DNA of 64,000 bases. Origin: Truepera radiovictrix DSM 17093. Its GTDB lineage: Bacteria > Deinococcota > Deinococci > Deinococcales > Trueperaceae. The translations under genes and the position numbers were made by a program. Shown in pieces: positions 36,717 to 45,613 of the stretch (its first letter is position 1; every line of letters starts with the position of its first letter). The notes below the pieces were generated by a model, which searched no databases, was not told the DNA's origin, and was given only the letters and a program-made list of their open reading frames with translations. The stretch is from NCBI RefSeq assembly GCF_000092425.1, contig NC_014221.1, positions 1 through 64,000 on the forward strand, given 5' to 3'.

Positions 36717-37586
36717 CTAGGCCAACCTTTGCGCGTCGGCAAAGCCCAGCTTCTCCAGCAGCTCACGCCGACGTGACGCGCGCAAGTCGCTCGTCTCCAG
36801 GGCTGCTTGGAGTGCGCCGCTGTCAATAGCCGCGCGCAAGAGCTCGAGCTCACCCCTGGAGAACGTCTTGGCGCATAGCACGTGCTCTTCAAACGCCGCG
36901 CACGCGACCGGCGCGACCCCTTTGGCAAACGCTAGAAGCGCCTCGGCGTACATGCGGATTTCACGTTGCGCGTGAGGGTCTAAGCGCAGCTTGAGAAAGT
37001 GAAAGAGGTTGTGCAGGTCAATCTGCCAGTAGAACTCGGTGTAGAGTGACAGCGGCAGGTTGATGCGGGCGAGTTCGCGCGCCACGCCCGCCTCCAGCAG
37101 GGCCTCGTAGGTGTCGTAGGCGCGCGCCTGAGAGGCGACGAGCTCCGCTAGGAGCTGCGCGTTGGCCTCCTCGCCGAGCGCCCCCGCCGAGCCCTGCTTG
37201 TTGCTCTCGTCCTGGCCCCTTAGCGCTTCGGGGACGTAGAACTCGTCACGCAGCACGCTGTAGCGCCCGGAGAGCTCGTTCACGCGGGCGGTGCGGTGCC
37301 TAAGCCACTGCCGGGCGACAAAGAGGGGCATCTTGAGGTGAAAGGTCATGACCACCTGTTCGAAGGGGCTGGTGTGACCCTGGCGCATGAGGTAGTCAAT
37401 GAGTTGGGCGTCCTCGCGGGTGCTCTTGGTGCCCGCGCCATAAGAGACGCGCGCGGCTTGCACGATGCGCGCGTCCCCCCCCATGTGGTCCACCAGGCGG
37501 ACGAAGCCCTTGTCGAGCACGCGGTATTCGCGGTCTAAAAGCGGCTCGGTCTGGGGGTCGTCGGCGGCGTGGGGGGGGGGTGTCAT
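36717..37586 (-). CDS. thyX: Flavin-dependent thymidylate synthase
   Basis: ThyX makes dTMP from dUMP using FAD and methylenetetrahydrofolate. The 289-residue protein carries the ThyX signature RHRTARVNELSGRYS and the associated ARVSYG and FYWQIDLHNLFHFLKLR segments. On the minus strand a TAAGAT -10 box sits exactly 6 nt before the ATG, so the transcript is likely leaderless. It heads a two-gene unit with rlmH. It is about 60 residues longer than the Thermotoga enzyme. Confidence 0.96.
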   Translation of the reverse strand: MTPPPHAADDPQTEPLLDREYRVLDKGFVRLVDHMGGDARIVQAARVSYGAGTKSTREDAQLIDYLMRQGHTSPFEQVVMTFHLKMPLFVARQWLRHRTARVNELSGRYSVLRDEFYVPEALRGQDESNKQGSAGALGEEANAQLLAELVASQARAYDTYEALLEAGVARELARINLPLSLYTEFYWQIDLHNLFHFLKLRLDPHAQREIRMYAEALLAFAKGVAPVACAAFEEHVLCAKTFSRGELELLRAAIDSGALQAALETSDLRASRRRELLEKLGFADAQRLA

Positions 37587-38204
37587 AAGCGTATCTTATC
37601 AACCCGTCCTCGCGATGTGCACCCCTTCGCTGCCACACGCTCAAGTGTTGTACTGTATACTTTTTGCTCAACTCACTCTCAGGTTGCGTATCATGCTGTG
37701 AGCATGGTAGGTCAACCTCGCTCAACGCCTCGTCAGTAAGGTCCGCAGAAGGTTCTGGCTCTCCCGGAGCCGCTGAGAGTAGCGCCATCAGAAAGTGGCC
37801 GAAGCGCGAAAAACCCCGTGTGGTGCGTGAACGCGAGCGATGAGAGGTTGATGTGAAATGCTGGGTCGTCGTTCATGTCCTGCGCGGAGCTAGATCCCGC
37901 CGCAGTGCAAAAGCGACCTTGGGAAGCGCTTCGGGGGCGCGTTGAGCGGAACGCGAAGTGTCTCATAAGCGCTTCATATCGTTTGACACCTTTGCGGGCC
38001 TGTGGAATACTTGCCGTGACTTGTTTCTCCAAAGGGTCGCTGCGAAAGGAGGTGTGATGCCACTTGAACCGGCTCTTGTGCGAGGACAAGCTCTCAGCGG
38101 ATCCGACGTCTTTGACGCGTCAGAGGAAACTCGGACACTCGGCGCGGCACCTTGCAACCCCCGCTGACTGTTTACGACACACCACGTTCAAGGGGTTTAG
38201 TCAC
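37587..38204 (+). promoter_or_regulatory. Gene-free region with slpA promoter and long leader
   Basis: This 618-bp stretch between thyX and slpA shows no strong gene. The slpA promoter is TTGACA (37983-37988), 17 bp, AATACT (38006-38011), giving an mRNA leader of about 190 nt. The leader includes the short frame at 38057. The first half (37600-37950) holds nothing I can name. Long leaders with a regulatory role are described for S-layer genes of Thermus. Confidence 0.65.
38057..38167 (+). CDS. Possible 36-codon leader peptide upstream of slpA
   Basis: The ATG at 38057 is preceded by AAAGGAGGTG, the strongest ribosome site near slpA (4-nt spacing). It encodes MPLEPALVRGQALSGSDVFD and 16 more residues, ending 37 bp before the slpA ATG. 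Product sequence is not recognised. It could couple or attenuate slpA translation, or the ribosome site could serve another purpose. Evidence is limited to the ribosome site and position. Confidence 0.35.
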   Translation: MPLEPALVRGQALSGSDVFDASEETRTLGAAPCNPR

Positions 38205-41105
38205 ATGAAAAAGCTTCTTCTTGCCACCCTAGCTCTGCTCATCGTGAGCGGCGCTGCGGCGCAGTCCTTCCCGGACGTTCCGGAAGGGTCTTACGCCGAA
38301 GAGGCCGTTGCGCGGCTGGCCGATCTAGGCATCATTATCGGCTTCCCGGACGGAACCTTCCGCGGTAACGAACCCTTTAACCGTTACCAAGCGGCGCTCG
38401 TCGTCTCCCGTTTGCTCGACCTCATCGACAGCGAATTCCTCTCTGCCGAGGACCTCGACACGGTGCGCAACGCGCTGCAGGAGCTCGCTTCGGACGTCGC
38501 TGCCAACGAAGAGGCGATTGCCGCGCTCGAGGAGGCGCTTGCGGGCGCCGCGGGCGCCGACGCCGACGCCGTCGCGCAGCTGCAGACGCAGCTCGACGCG
38601 CTGCGCGTGGAGCTCGACACCGCGATCGCCGCCTCGCAGGGGCTCGCCGCGCTCGAGCAGCAGGTCGCCAGCAACACCTCGCAGATCCAGCAGCTCACCG
38701 ACCTCGTCACCATCCTCAACGAGGACATCGCGGCGCTCGCGACTGGCGGTGAGGTCGACCCCGGTTTCTTGGAGCAGATCGAACAGAACACCGGCGACAT
38801 CGCCAACCTGCGCGAGTTCGTGGTGCTGCTGCGCCGCGACCAGGTTGCGACGACCGAGCGCGTCGCCGCGCTTGAAGCCAGCGACGCCGAGCAGAGCGCG
38901 CGCTTAGACGACCTCGAAACGCGCGTCACCGAGCTCGAAGCGACCGCCGTCGCCTTTAGCGGCTCCATCGGCCTCGAGTACGACGTGCGGCGTTTGAGCG
39001 GTGCGGAGATCCCCTTCGACACCGACCGCATCTTCGGCGTCGGCCTAGAGCGCGAGGAAGCGCCCTCGTTCTTCACCACAGGCGCCGCTGACCTCAACGA
39101 CGACGGCGACCAGACCGACATGGGTGAGCGCGCCGAGGACCGCCAGGACATCTTCCAGCAGCGCGGCCGCTTCCGCCCCGTGCTCGAACTCAACGTCGAC
39201 TTCTCCGCCGAGCGCGGCCTCGCGCCCGCGTCGGGGCTCAACCAGTTCGAGTCGACCGTGGCGCTCAGGCTCCGCGAAGCGCGCGTGCTGCAGAGCGGCG
39301 CGGATATCACCGACCCCACCTTCGACTTCACGAACCCCGACAACTACTTCACCGGCTACGTCTTCGAGTTCACCGGGATCACCGCCACCTTGGGCCCCAT
39401 CGGCGCCGACCCGATCAACTTCTTTTTCGGTCAGGAGCCCGGTGCGGACTTCTCCGCCTACGTCTTCGAGAGCCTAGGCCCCGGCTTCCGCGTCGAGATC
39501 GGCTCGCCCGACTTCTTGGCCTTCTTGCAGCCCACCCTCGAGCTCGCCTACGGTGTCTACGAGCAGGGCGGCGACGCGCAGAACGACCCGGTCGAACTCC
39601 CCGACCACCGCGCGCCGCAGCTCTCGTTGGGTGGCGCGCCGCAGCCCAACCCCTGGACCGACGCCTACTACCGCGGGGTCCGCGGTACGCTCACGCCCTT
39701 CTCGGGTCCGGACTTCTCGATGACCGGGGGCTTCTCGGTCGGTCAGATCGCGGGTAACGCCGGCGACAACGCCGACGCCGCGAACGACAACATCGAGGTG
39801 ACCGCTTGGAGCTTGGACGGTCAAGTCAACCTGAGCGTCTTTAACCTCGAGTTCGAGTACGCCGCCAACGACATCCCGCAGGGCGCCCTCTTCCAGCAGG
39901 GCAACCAGGTGCTGCGCGACGAGGAGGGCAACCTCGTCGACTTCGAAGGCAACCCCCTCGAAGAGGGCGCCGCTGGTATCCCCGTCGTCCAGGAGATCGA
40001 CAGCACCTCGCTCGTCTACGCCGAGCTGACCGTAGACACCGAAGCCGCCGGCTTGCCGCTCCTGCGCAGCCTCTCGGCCAACTACCGCTCGATCCCGCAG
40101 TTCTGGTACGGCCTCAAGTACGACACCGACACCTTCCCCTGGAGCCTCGACCAAGTCGGTTACGGCGCCGAGGCGACGGTCGGCCTGTCGATCTTTAACC
40201 TCACCGGTTTCGTCGACACCTACACCATCACCAACCCCGCGACCGAAACGGGCGTCGATGGCGCGCCGGTGACCGGTACGGAGGTCTTCGCCTACGGTGC
40301 GCGCTTGGGCGTCGAGGTCTTCCGCGCGATCGAAGTGTACGGCTTCTACAACGTCGTGACCTTAGACGGCCAGCAGGTCGAGGCGCTTGACCCCGCGAGG
40401 CGCAACGAGGCGTACGTCGCCGGCGTCGGCCTCGGCGTCGAGCACGACGGTGCGGCCGCCAACGCGCTCGTCCCGGGCCTTAACTTCAACGTGGCTTACG
40501 ACCTGCTGAGCGGTAGCATCGCCGCCGCGACGGTCGACACCGAAGTGACCGTCGGCCCCTTTGCGCTCTCGCCCTACGTCGGCTTCGACCGCAGCTTTAG
40601 CGCGGGCCAGTTCACCGACGACACCATCGAGCTGCGCGCGGGTACGGGCCTCGCCACCGAGCCCCTCGACCTCCCGCTCGCCCCGAGCTTCTTGGCCAAC
40701 GTCAACTTCCGCAACACCGACCACTTCGACGTCGCCGCGGATGTGGACGACTACACCGCGACCGTGCTGCAGTACTCGGTCGGCATCCAGTTCACCGAGT
40801 TCCTCCTGCCGGAGAGCAGCCTGGGCGTCCGCTACGGTTCGTTCACGGGCGAGAACATCGTCGTCGAACCCAACACCATCGGTTCGGGTGACTTCGCCAG
40901 CGACATCTCGGGTGGCGGCAACGCGGCCCGTCGCGACGTGCCGGGGACGGGGACGCAGTCGACCGAAGGGTACGAGGTCGTCTGGAACTACTACGGCCTC
41001 GAGCTCGCCTACGGTGCCTACACCAACACCAACCCCCCGGCAAGCCCCAACCCGGGCCTCACCGGTGGTCAAGCCTTCGCCATCCGCTACACCGTCGAGT
41101 TCTAA
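38205..41105 (+). CDS. slpA: SlpA-like S-layer/outer-membrane porin
   Basis: This 966-residue protein is the main envelope protein of this lineage. It has a signal peptide (MKKLLLATLALLIVSGAAAQ), one SLH domain (residues 20-65, FPDVPEGSYAEEAVARLADL) that binds pyruvylated cell-wall polymer, a long heptad coiled coil (85-245) spanning the periplasm, and a beta-rich region of about 700 residues ending with AIRYTVEF, a terminal-Phe outer-membrane barrel signature. I start at ATG 38205; the frame is open to 38064 but the signal peptide fixes the start. The terminator at 41141 follows. Confidence 0.93.
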   Translation: MKKLLLATLALLIVSGAAAQSFPDVPEGSYAEEAVARLADLGIIIGFPDGTFRGNEPFNRYQAALVVSRLLDLIDSEFLSAEDLDTVRNALQELASDVAANEEAIAALEEALAGAAGADADAVAQLQTQLDALRVELDTAIAASQGLAALEQQVASNTSQIQQLTDLVTILNEDIAALATGGEVDPGFLEQIEQNTGDIANLREFVVLLRRDQVATTERVAALEASDAEQSARLDDLETRVTELEATAVAFSGSIGLEYDVRRLSGAEIPFDTDRIFGVGLEREEAPSFFTTGAADLNDDGDQTDMGERAEDRQDIFQQRGRFRPVLELNVDFSAERGLAPASGLNQFESTVALRLREARVLQSGADITDPTFDFTNPDNYFTGYVFEFTGITATLGPIGADPINFFFGQEPGADFSAYVFESLGPGFRVEIGSPDFLAFLQPTLELAYGVYEQGGDAQNDPVELPDHRAPQLSLGGAPQPNPWTDAYYRGVRGTLTPFSGPDFSMTGGFSVGQIAGNAGDNADAANDNIEVTAWSLDGQVNLSVFNLEFEYAANDIPQGALFQQGNQVLRDEEGNLVDFEGNPLEEGAAGIPVVQEIDSTSLVYAELTVDTEAAGLPLLRSLSANYRSIPQFWYGLKYDTDTFPWSLDQVGYGAEATVGLSIFNLTGFVDTYTITNPATETGVDGAPVTGTEVFAYGARLGVEVFRAIEVYGFYNVVTLDGQQVEALDPARRNEAYVAGVGLGVEHDGAAANALVPGLNFNVAYDLLSGSIAAATVDTEVTVGPFALSPYVGFDRSFSAGQFTDDTIELRAGTGLATEPLDLPLAPSFLANVNFRNTDHFDVAADVDDYTATVLQYSVGIQFTEFLLPESSLGVRYGSFTGENIVVEPNTIGSGDFASDISGGGNAARRDVPGTGTQSTEGYEVVWNYYGLELAYGAYTNTNPPASPNPGLTGGQAFAIRYTVEF

Positions 41106-41140
41106 ACCCCGCGTTTAGACCAGACGGCCTGACGGATACG

Positions 41141-41167
41141 AACCCCGCTTCGGCGGGGTTCTTGCTT
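41141..41167 (+). terminator. Intrinsic terminator of slpA
   Basis: AACCCCGC-TTCG-GCGGGGTT (41141-41160), an 8-bp stem with the extra-stable TTCG loop, is followed by CTTGCTTT. Confidence 0.88.
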
Positions 41168-41249
41168 TGGTCCCCGAGCTCGTCCTGGCGTTCTCGTGGT
41201 GGTGGACGTTTGCGAGCGCTCGGCGCCGGAGCGTACAGTAAACTCCCTT

Positions 41250-41918
41250 ATGCTGACCTGCTATGACCTCTTCGACCTCTCGCGCGTCTCACCGAACTTG
41301 CGGCCCCTGCTCGAGGTAACGCGCCCCTGGGAGGTGCTCGCCAAGCTCGACGCCTTTTGTACCGAGATCCCCGACCAGCGCCTCGGCGAGGTGCACCCGA
41401 CGGCGGTGCTCGTCGGCAACGTGTACCTCGAAGCGGGGGCGAAGGTCGGACCCCACGCCCTGATCGAGGGCCCAGCGTGGATCGCCGCGGGCGCCGAGGT
41501 CGGGCACGGCGCCTACCTCCGCGGGGGGGTGGTCCTGGCGGCAGGGGCGAAGGTCGGTCACGCCACCGAGGTCAAACGCGCGCTCTTTTTGGAGGGGGCC
41601 AAAGCGCCGCACTTCAACTACGTCGGCGACACCGTGCTCGGCCGCGGGGTCAACTTGGGCGCGGGGGTCAAGCTCGCCAACCTCAAGACCTTCGGCGACA
41701 CCATCGAGGTCGCGGGGGAGAGCACGGGGCTGCGCAAGTTCGGCGCCGCCCTGGGCGATGGGGTGTCGATCGGCTGCAACGCGGTGACCGCCCCGGGGAC
41801 CATCGTCGGGCCGCGGACGATCATCTATCACGGGGCAACGGTGCGCGGTGTGGTACCGGCCGACGTCGTCGTCAAGCTCAAGCAGCCGCTTCAGACGGTA
41901 CCGCGCCGCGACCCTTAG
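41250..41918 (+). CDS. Left-handed beta-helix (hexapeptide) transferase-like protein
   Basis: The 222-residue protein is mostly hexapeptide repeats (residues 45-205: AVLVGNVYLEAGAKVGPHALIEG and similar) with HFNYVGDTVLGRGVNLGAGV, as in the acetyltransferase half of GlmU-type enzymes. There is no nucleotidyltransferase domain. The family is found next to sugar-nucleotide genes, but none are here, so the substrate is unknown. TAAACT lies 5 nt before the ATG, so leaderless expression is likely. Confidence 0.8.
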   Translation: MLTCYDLFDLSRVSPNLRPLLEVTRPWEVLAKLDAFCTEIPDQRLGEVHPTAVLVGNVYLEAGAKVGPHALIEGPAWIAAGAEVGHGAYLRGGVVLAAGAKVGHATEVKRALFLEGAKAPHFNYVGDTVLGRGVNLGAGVKLANLKTFGDTIEVAGESTGLRKFGAALGDGVSIGCNAVTAPGTIVGPRTIIYHGATVRGVVPADVVVKLKQPLQTVPRRDP

Positions 41919-41949
41919 GGGCCGCGCGCCCGCTCTGCTAGGCTAAACC

Positions 41950-42600
41950 ATGTTCCCGCTTCACGACGCCAACCCTCGCCACGGCCCCTCGTTCGTCAAC
42001 TGGGCGCTGATCGCCCTTAACGTCGCCGTCTTTTTCTACAGCCTCGGGGTGTCGCCGTTTGAGGCGCGGACGCTCGTGTTGACCTACGCCTTTATCCCGC
42101 AGTTTTTCTTTTTCGACCCGCTCGGCAACGCCTACCGCCTCCTCAGCAGCCTCTTCCTGCACGGCGGGCTCGCCCACATCCTCGGCAACATGTTTTTCCT
42201 GTACGTCTTCGGGGACAACGTCGAAGACCGCCTGGGCCACGGGCGCTACCTGCTGTTTTACCTCCTGGGGGGCGTCGTGGCGACGCTCGCGCACGGCGTG
42301 TTCGTACCGGGGTCGCCGGTGCCGATGATCGGCGCTTCGGGGGCGGTGAGCGCGGTGCTCGGCGCCTACATCGTGCTGTTTCCGCGCCAGCGCATCCTCA
42401 CCTTCGTCCCCCCCTTGTTCCTCTTCTGGCTTCCCGCTTGGCTCTACCTCGGGTACTGGGCGCTGATCCAGCTGCTCGAGGCCTTCGGCGGTCTCGTGGT
42501 GATGGGGACGGGGGGCGGGATCGCGTGGTGGGCGCACGTGGGCGGCTTTTTCTTCGGGGTGTTCGCGGTGCGCTCGTTCGCGCGCCCCCGCGGCCTCTAG
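41950..42600 (+). CDS. Rhomboid family intramembrane serine protease
   Basis: The 216-residue protein has six hydrophobic segments and the rhomboid active site: GASGAVSAVLG (catalytic Ser in TM4) and WWAHVGGFFFG (catalytic His in TM6), plus the LFLHGGLAHILGNM motif. It cleaves membrane proteins within the bilayer; substrate unknown. A TAGGCT box preceded by TG lies 5 nt from the ATG, the same 11-base context (TCTGCTAGGCT) as sufT. Confidence 0.93.
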   Translation: MFPLHDANPRHGPSFVNWALIALNVAVFFYSLGVSPFEARTLVLTYAFIPQFFFFDPLGNAYRLLSSLFLHGGLAHILGNMFFLYVFGDNVEDRLGHGRYLLFYLLGGVVATLAHGVFVPGSPVPMIGASGAVSAVLGAYIVLFPRQRILTFVPPLFLFWLPAWLYLGYWALIQLLEAFGGLVVMGTGGGIAWWAHVGGFFFGVFAVRSFARPRGL

Positions 42601-42659
42601 CGCGTCCCCTTCACGGCCCTTTTCATGTCGGCCTCGTGACGACCTCGTAGACTACCGTC

Positions 42660-43328
42660 ATGCGTCGCTCTCTCACCCCCCTTGTCGCCACCCTCCTCGT
42701 CGCTGCGCTCACCTTCGGGGGGGCGCAGGGTGAGGTCGAAACGTACCTGAGCGCCAACGGCAGCGACCCCGAGACGACGCGGGGCGCCTCCAGGCTGCTG
42801 CGCTACCAGCTCGAGGATTTCCCCGTCCCCGTCTACGTCCCCCTCCCCCCCGTGGCGCCGCCGGAAACCGCTACCGGAGGGGTTCAGACGGGTGGGGCGA
42901 GCGCCCCGGGGAGCGCCGCCTGGCGTCGCCAGGAGGTGATCCGGGCCTTTGACGCCTGGGCGGAGGCGGTGCCGGAGATCGTCTCCTGGACCTTCGTCGA
43001 GACGCCGGGAGAGGAGACCCTCGTGGTGAGCTGGGAGGATCTGCCCCCCAACCTCGCGGGGTCGTACCGCTACGCCTTCTCGGTGACGCCGAGCAACGAG
43101 TACCGCTTCCGAGCGACGCGGATCCTGCTGGACCCCAACACGCCCGAGGGCGACCTCTACCGTTTCGCGCTGCTGCAGGTCGGCCACGCCCTCGGGCTGT
43201 TGGGGCGCAGCCCCTTCGAGGGCGACGCGCTGAGCGCCGTACCGAGCGGCGTGGTGAGTGAGCGCGACGTCGCCACCCTGCGCGCGCTCTACGCGCTTCC
43301 GAGCGGCACGGTGCTGCACGGCGATTGA
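42660..43328 (+). CDS. Secreted matrixin-like protein with a dead zinc site
   Basis: This 222-residue exported protein (signal MRRSLTPLVATLLVAALTFG) has a proline/glycine linker (TATGGVQTGGASAPG) and a matrixin-like fold: WRRQEVIRAFDAWAEAVPEI, FRATRILLDPN and LLQVGHALGLLGRS, which aligns with HExGHxLGLxHS. First His, catalytic Glu and third His are replaced by Leu172, Gln173 and Gly182; only His176 remains. It is therefore unlikely to cleave peptides. TAGACT 6 nt before the ATG suggests leaderless expression. Confidence 0.75.
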   Translation: MRRSLTPLVATLLVAALTFGGAQGEVETYLSANGSDPETTRGASRLLRYQLEDFPVPVYVPLPPVAPPETATGGVQTGGASAPGSAAWRRQEVIRAFDAWAEAVPEIVSWTFVETPGEETLVVSWEDLPPNLAGSYRYAFSVTPSNEYRFRATRILLDPNTPEGDLYRFALLQVGHALGLLGRSPFEGDALSAVPSGVVSERDVATLRALYALPSGTVLHGD

Positions 43329-43412
43329 GGGAGCGACGCCTAAGCGGGTCGGCTGACGCAACGACGGGCGGTGCCGGAAGACGCCTCACGCGTGGCGCGG
43401 TGGGCCCGACGG

Positions 43413-43444
43413 CGACACCGCGAGGGGACGCCCTCGCGGTGTCG
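43413..43444. repeat. 14-bp GC stem-loop after hpf
   Basis: A perfect 14-bp stem (CGACACCGCGAGGG and complement) with 4-nt loop GACG lies between the convergent matrixin-like gene and hpf. It lacks a T run on either strand. Confidence 0.6.
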
Positions 43445-43485
43445 GCTGCGGTACCTGTTTGCGCCGCGCTGTTCGTTGTTGGCCG

Positions 43486-44058
43486 TCAGTTGTTGGCCGG
43501 CTCGATGAGGCCGTAGTCGCCGTCGTGGCGCCGGTAGAGCACGCTGATGGTGTCGGTCTCCATGTTGTGAAAGACGAAAAACGCGTGGCCGAGCGCCTCC
43601 ATCTGCAGCGCCGCATCCTCGGGCGACATGGGGCGCATCACGTGGCGTTTGACGCGGACGATGGCGGGTTCGCGTTCCTGGCTCTCGTCCGCCGCCACCC
43701 CCGCCCCCTCCATGGGGGCGACGTCGAGGTCGCTGGGGGGCGGCTCCTGGTTGCGTTTGGCGAGCCGCCGCTCCTTAAAGCGCCGCAGCTGACGCTCGAG
43801 CTTCTCGACCACCAAGTCGGTCGCGGCGTAGGTGTCGGGGCCGCTCTCCTCGGCGCGCACGATGCCGTTGGGGACGTTGAGCTGCACCTCGACCTTGGCG
43901 GGCATCGCGGGGTTGCCGTCGGTGGCGTAGCTCATCACCACCTTGGCGTCGACGATGTGATCGGAAAAGCGCTCGAGCTTCTCGAGCTTCTCCTCGGCGT
44001 AGGCGCGCATGGCGTCGGTGACTTCGATGTTGCGGCCGATCATCTGATAGATATCCAT
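43486..44058 (-). CDS. hpf: Long-form ribosome hibernation promoting factor
   Basis: HPF dimerises and silences 70S ribosomes in resting cells. The 190-residue protein has the N-terminal RaiA-like domain (residues 1-100, MDIYQMIGRNIEVTDAMRAY), an acidic linker, and the C-terminal dimerisation domain with KRHVMRPMSPEDAALQME, HAFFVFHNMETDTISVLYRR and DGDYGLIEP. This is the long form that makes 100S dimers alone. AAAGGAG precedes the ATG. Confidence 0.96.
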   Translation of the reverse strand: MDIYQMIGRNIEVTDAMRAYAEEKLEKLERFSDHIVDAKVVMSYATDGNPAMPAKVEVQLNVPNGIVRAEESGPDTYAATDLVVEKLERQLRRFKERRLAKRNQEPPPSDLDVAPMEGAGVAADESQEREPAIVRVKRHVMRPMSPEDAALQMEALGHAFFVFHNMETDTISVLYRRHDGDYGLIEPANN

Positions 44059-44471
44059 AGAACTCCTTTCGCGGGTCCGAAGTGCTTGCTGCAGGTTTCA
44101 TCTGGTTCGCGACGCGCTCAGCTAAGGAGACATCGTCTGGCACGTACGTCCTTAGGATGAGACCTGCTGAACTACGTAGCAACCTCTCAAGCAACTGCTG
44201 CTAGGGCTACCTTATGAGGCTAGTTTACACCTACGCTGAGCCGCTAAAGCCGCGCTGTGCCCACAAAAAATGCGCCCCGCTAGGGGACACTGTTGGTAAA
44301 GTCTTTCGAGTTCTGGCTGCGAAAAATCGATTAGCAGTTGGGTGCTGCCCTGCAAACGCCTGTGCCTGCCCTGCATTGTTGATGCAACCGTATTGCTAGA
44401 AGCGTTACGTTAGCCTTGGCTTGCAGCCCGACAGATTGACACATGTTCATGTATGGGTTTAACGTAACCGC
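44059..44471. other. Gene-free border of the accessory island
   Basis: This 413-bp stretch has no gene I can support. Base composition drops compared with hpf. It includes the 12-mer CCCCGCTAGGGG at 44275-44286, repeated in the same orientation at 47668-47679 on the other side of the island, and ends in the arsR promoter. Confidence 0.5.
44436..44465 (+). promoter_or_regulatory. arsR promoter with internal operator
   Basis: TTGACA (44436-44441), 18 bp, TAACGT (44460-44465), then 6 nt to the ATG. Between the boxes lies the inverted repeat ACATG-TT-CATGT (44441-44452), resembling the half-sites of ArsR/SmtB operators. The regulator would block its own promoter until metal is bound; mRNA is likely leaderless. 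Confidence 0.65.
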
Positions 44472-44816
44472 ATGGAAACGCTGTCGTCTCGACTGAAAGC
44501 GCTCGCCGACCCGGTGCGGCTGGCGATGCTAGATTTCCTGCTGAATCCGGTGCAAGCCTGCTTGACGCAAGCGGATGGCGTGTGCGCCTGTGATTTCGAG
44601 GCCGGACTAGGCATGACGCAATCAGCCGTCAGCCACCACATGAAAATTCTCGTGCAGGCGGGTTTCGTCCACGCCGAAAAGCACGGGCGCTGGGTGCGCT
44701 ACAGCGTCAACCCGACGGTGTTCGCCTCGGTTTGTGAAGCGCTGCGGCCGTATGTCGAGGCTTCCCCTGTGCCGGAGGCCGCGCCACGCCTGGCAGTCGC
44801 AGGAGGTCGGAGCTGA
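44472..44816 (+). CDS. ArsR/SmtB family metal-responsive repressor
   Basis: The 114-residue protein has the winged-helix pattern: SRLKALADPVRLAMLDFLL, then CACDFEAGLGMTQSAVSHHMKIL (recognition helix) and EKHGRWVRYSVNP (wing). A cysteine pair (CAC) and an earlier Cys in QACLTQ lie before the recognition helix, as in thiol-type (As, Cd, Pb) sensors. It is followed three bases later by a transporter gene. Base composition differs from the core genes, suggesting transfer. Confidence 0.92.
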   Translation: METLSSRLKALADPVRLAMLDFLLNPVQACLTQADGVCACDFEAGLGMTQSAVSHHMKILVQAGFVHAEKHGRWVRYSVNPTVFASVCEALRPYVEASPVPEAAPRLAVAGGRS

Positions 44817-44819
44817 ACC

Positions 44820-45608
44820 GTGGACAGGTCGCTGTTTCAGGTTCCCAAGATGGACTGCGCCGCTGAGGAAAACCTGGTGCGGATGCAGCTCGACGGCATG
44901 GCGGCGGTGAAGTCGCTCGACTTCGACCTGTCAGCCCGCAAGGTGACCGTCTATCACGAGGGCGGGCTAGGTGAGATCGAAAACGCCCTCGTGCAGCTCG
45001 GCCTCGGCTCCAAGCTGGTCGAGACTGGCGAGACGGACGAGGCCGCGCCGGAAACCGCGCAGCAACGGCGGTTGCTGTGGGTGGTGCTGCTGATTAACTT
45101 CTCGTTCTTCGTCCTGGAAATGACCACCGGCTTTATCTCCGGTTCGATGGGGCTGGTGGCGGATTCGCTCGATATGCTGGCCGATGCGCTGGTGTACGGC
45201 CTAAGCCTGCTGGCGGTCGGCGCGACGGTCGCCCGGAAAAAGAACGTCGCCCGCTACAGCGGCTATTTTCAGGCGACGCTCGCCGTGCTCGGCTTTGTCG
45301 AGGTGCTGCGCCGCTTCTTCGGCGTCGAGGCGCTGCCGGACTTCCGCACGATGATTGTTGTTTCGGTGCTGGCGCTCATCGCTAACGGCGTATGCCTCTA
45401 CCTGTTGCAGCGCTCGAAAGATAGAGAGGCGCACATGCAGGCTAGCATGATTTTTACCAGCAATGACGTGATTATCAATCTCGGAGTCATCACCGCCGGG
45501 GTGCTGGGGCTGTGGCTCGGGTCGGGAATTCCTGACCTGGTAATCGGCGCAATCGTCTTTGTGATTGTGACGCTCGGCGCGGTGCGGATTCTGCGGCTGG
45601 CGCGGTAG
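44820..45608 (+). CDS. CDF-type cation transporter with an N-terminal HMA-like domain
   Basis: The 262-residue protein has an HMA-like domain (residues 1-66) with one metal Cys in PKMDCAAEEN in place of the usual pair, then about six membrane helices. TM2 carries DSLDMLAD (D115, D118, D122), the CDF metal site in the D-type form. TM5, where HxxxD is expected, reads FTSND: the His is Phe212 and only Asp216 is kept. It likely exports a divalent ion sensed by the upstream ArsR protein. GTG start; same operon. Confidence 0.82.
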   Translation: MDRSLFQVPKMDCAAEENLVRMQLDGMAAVKSLDFDLSARKVTVYHEGGLGEIENALVQLGLGSKLVETGETDEAAPETAQQRRLLWVVLLINFSFFVLEMTTGFISGSMGLVADSLDMLADALVYGLSLLAVGATVARKKNVARYSGYFQATLAVLGFVEVLRRFFGVEALPDFRTMIVVSVLALIANGVCLYLLQRSKDREAHMQASMIFTSNDVIINLGVITAGVLGLWLGSGIPDLVIGAIVFVIVTLGAVRILRLAR

Positions 45609-45613
45609 CCACT

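Noticed and set aside
44214-44399. 61-codon frame upstream of arsR
   Set aside because: No ribosome site and no recognisable domain; the region looks like island border DNA.
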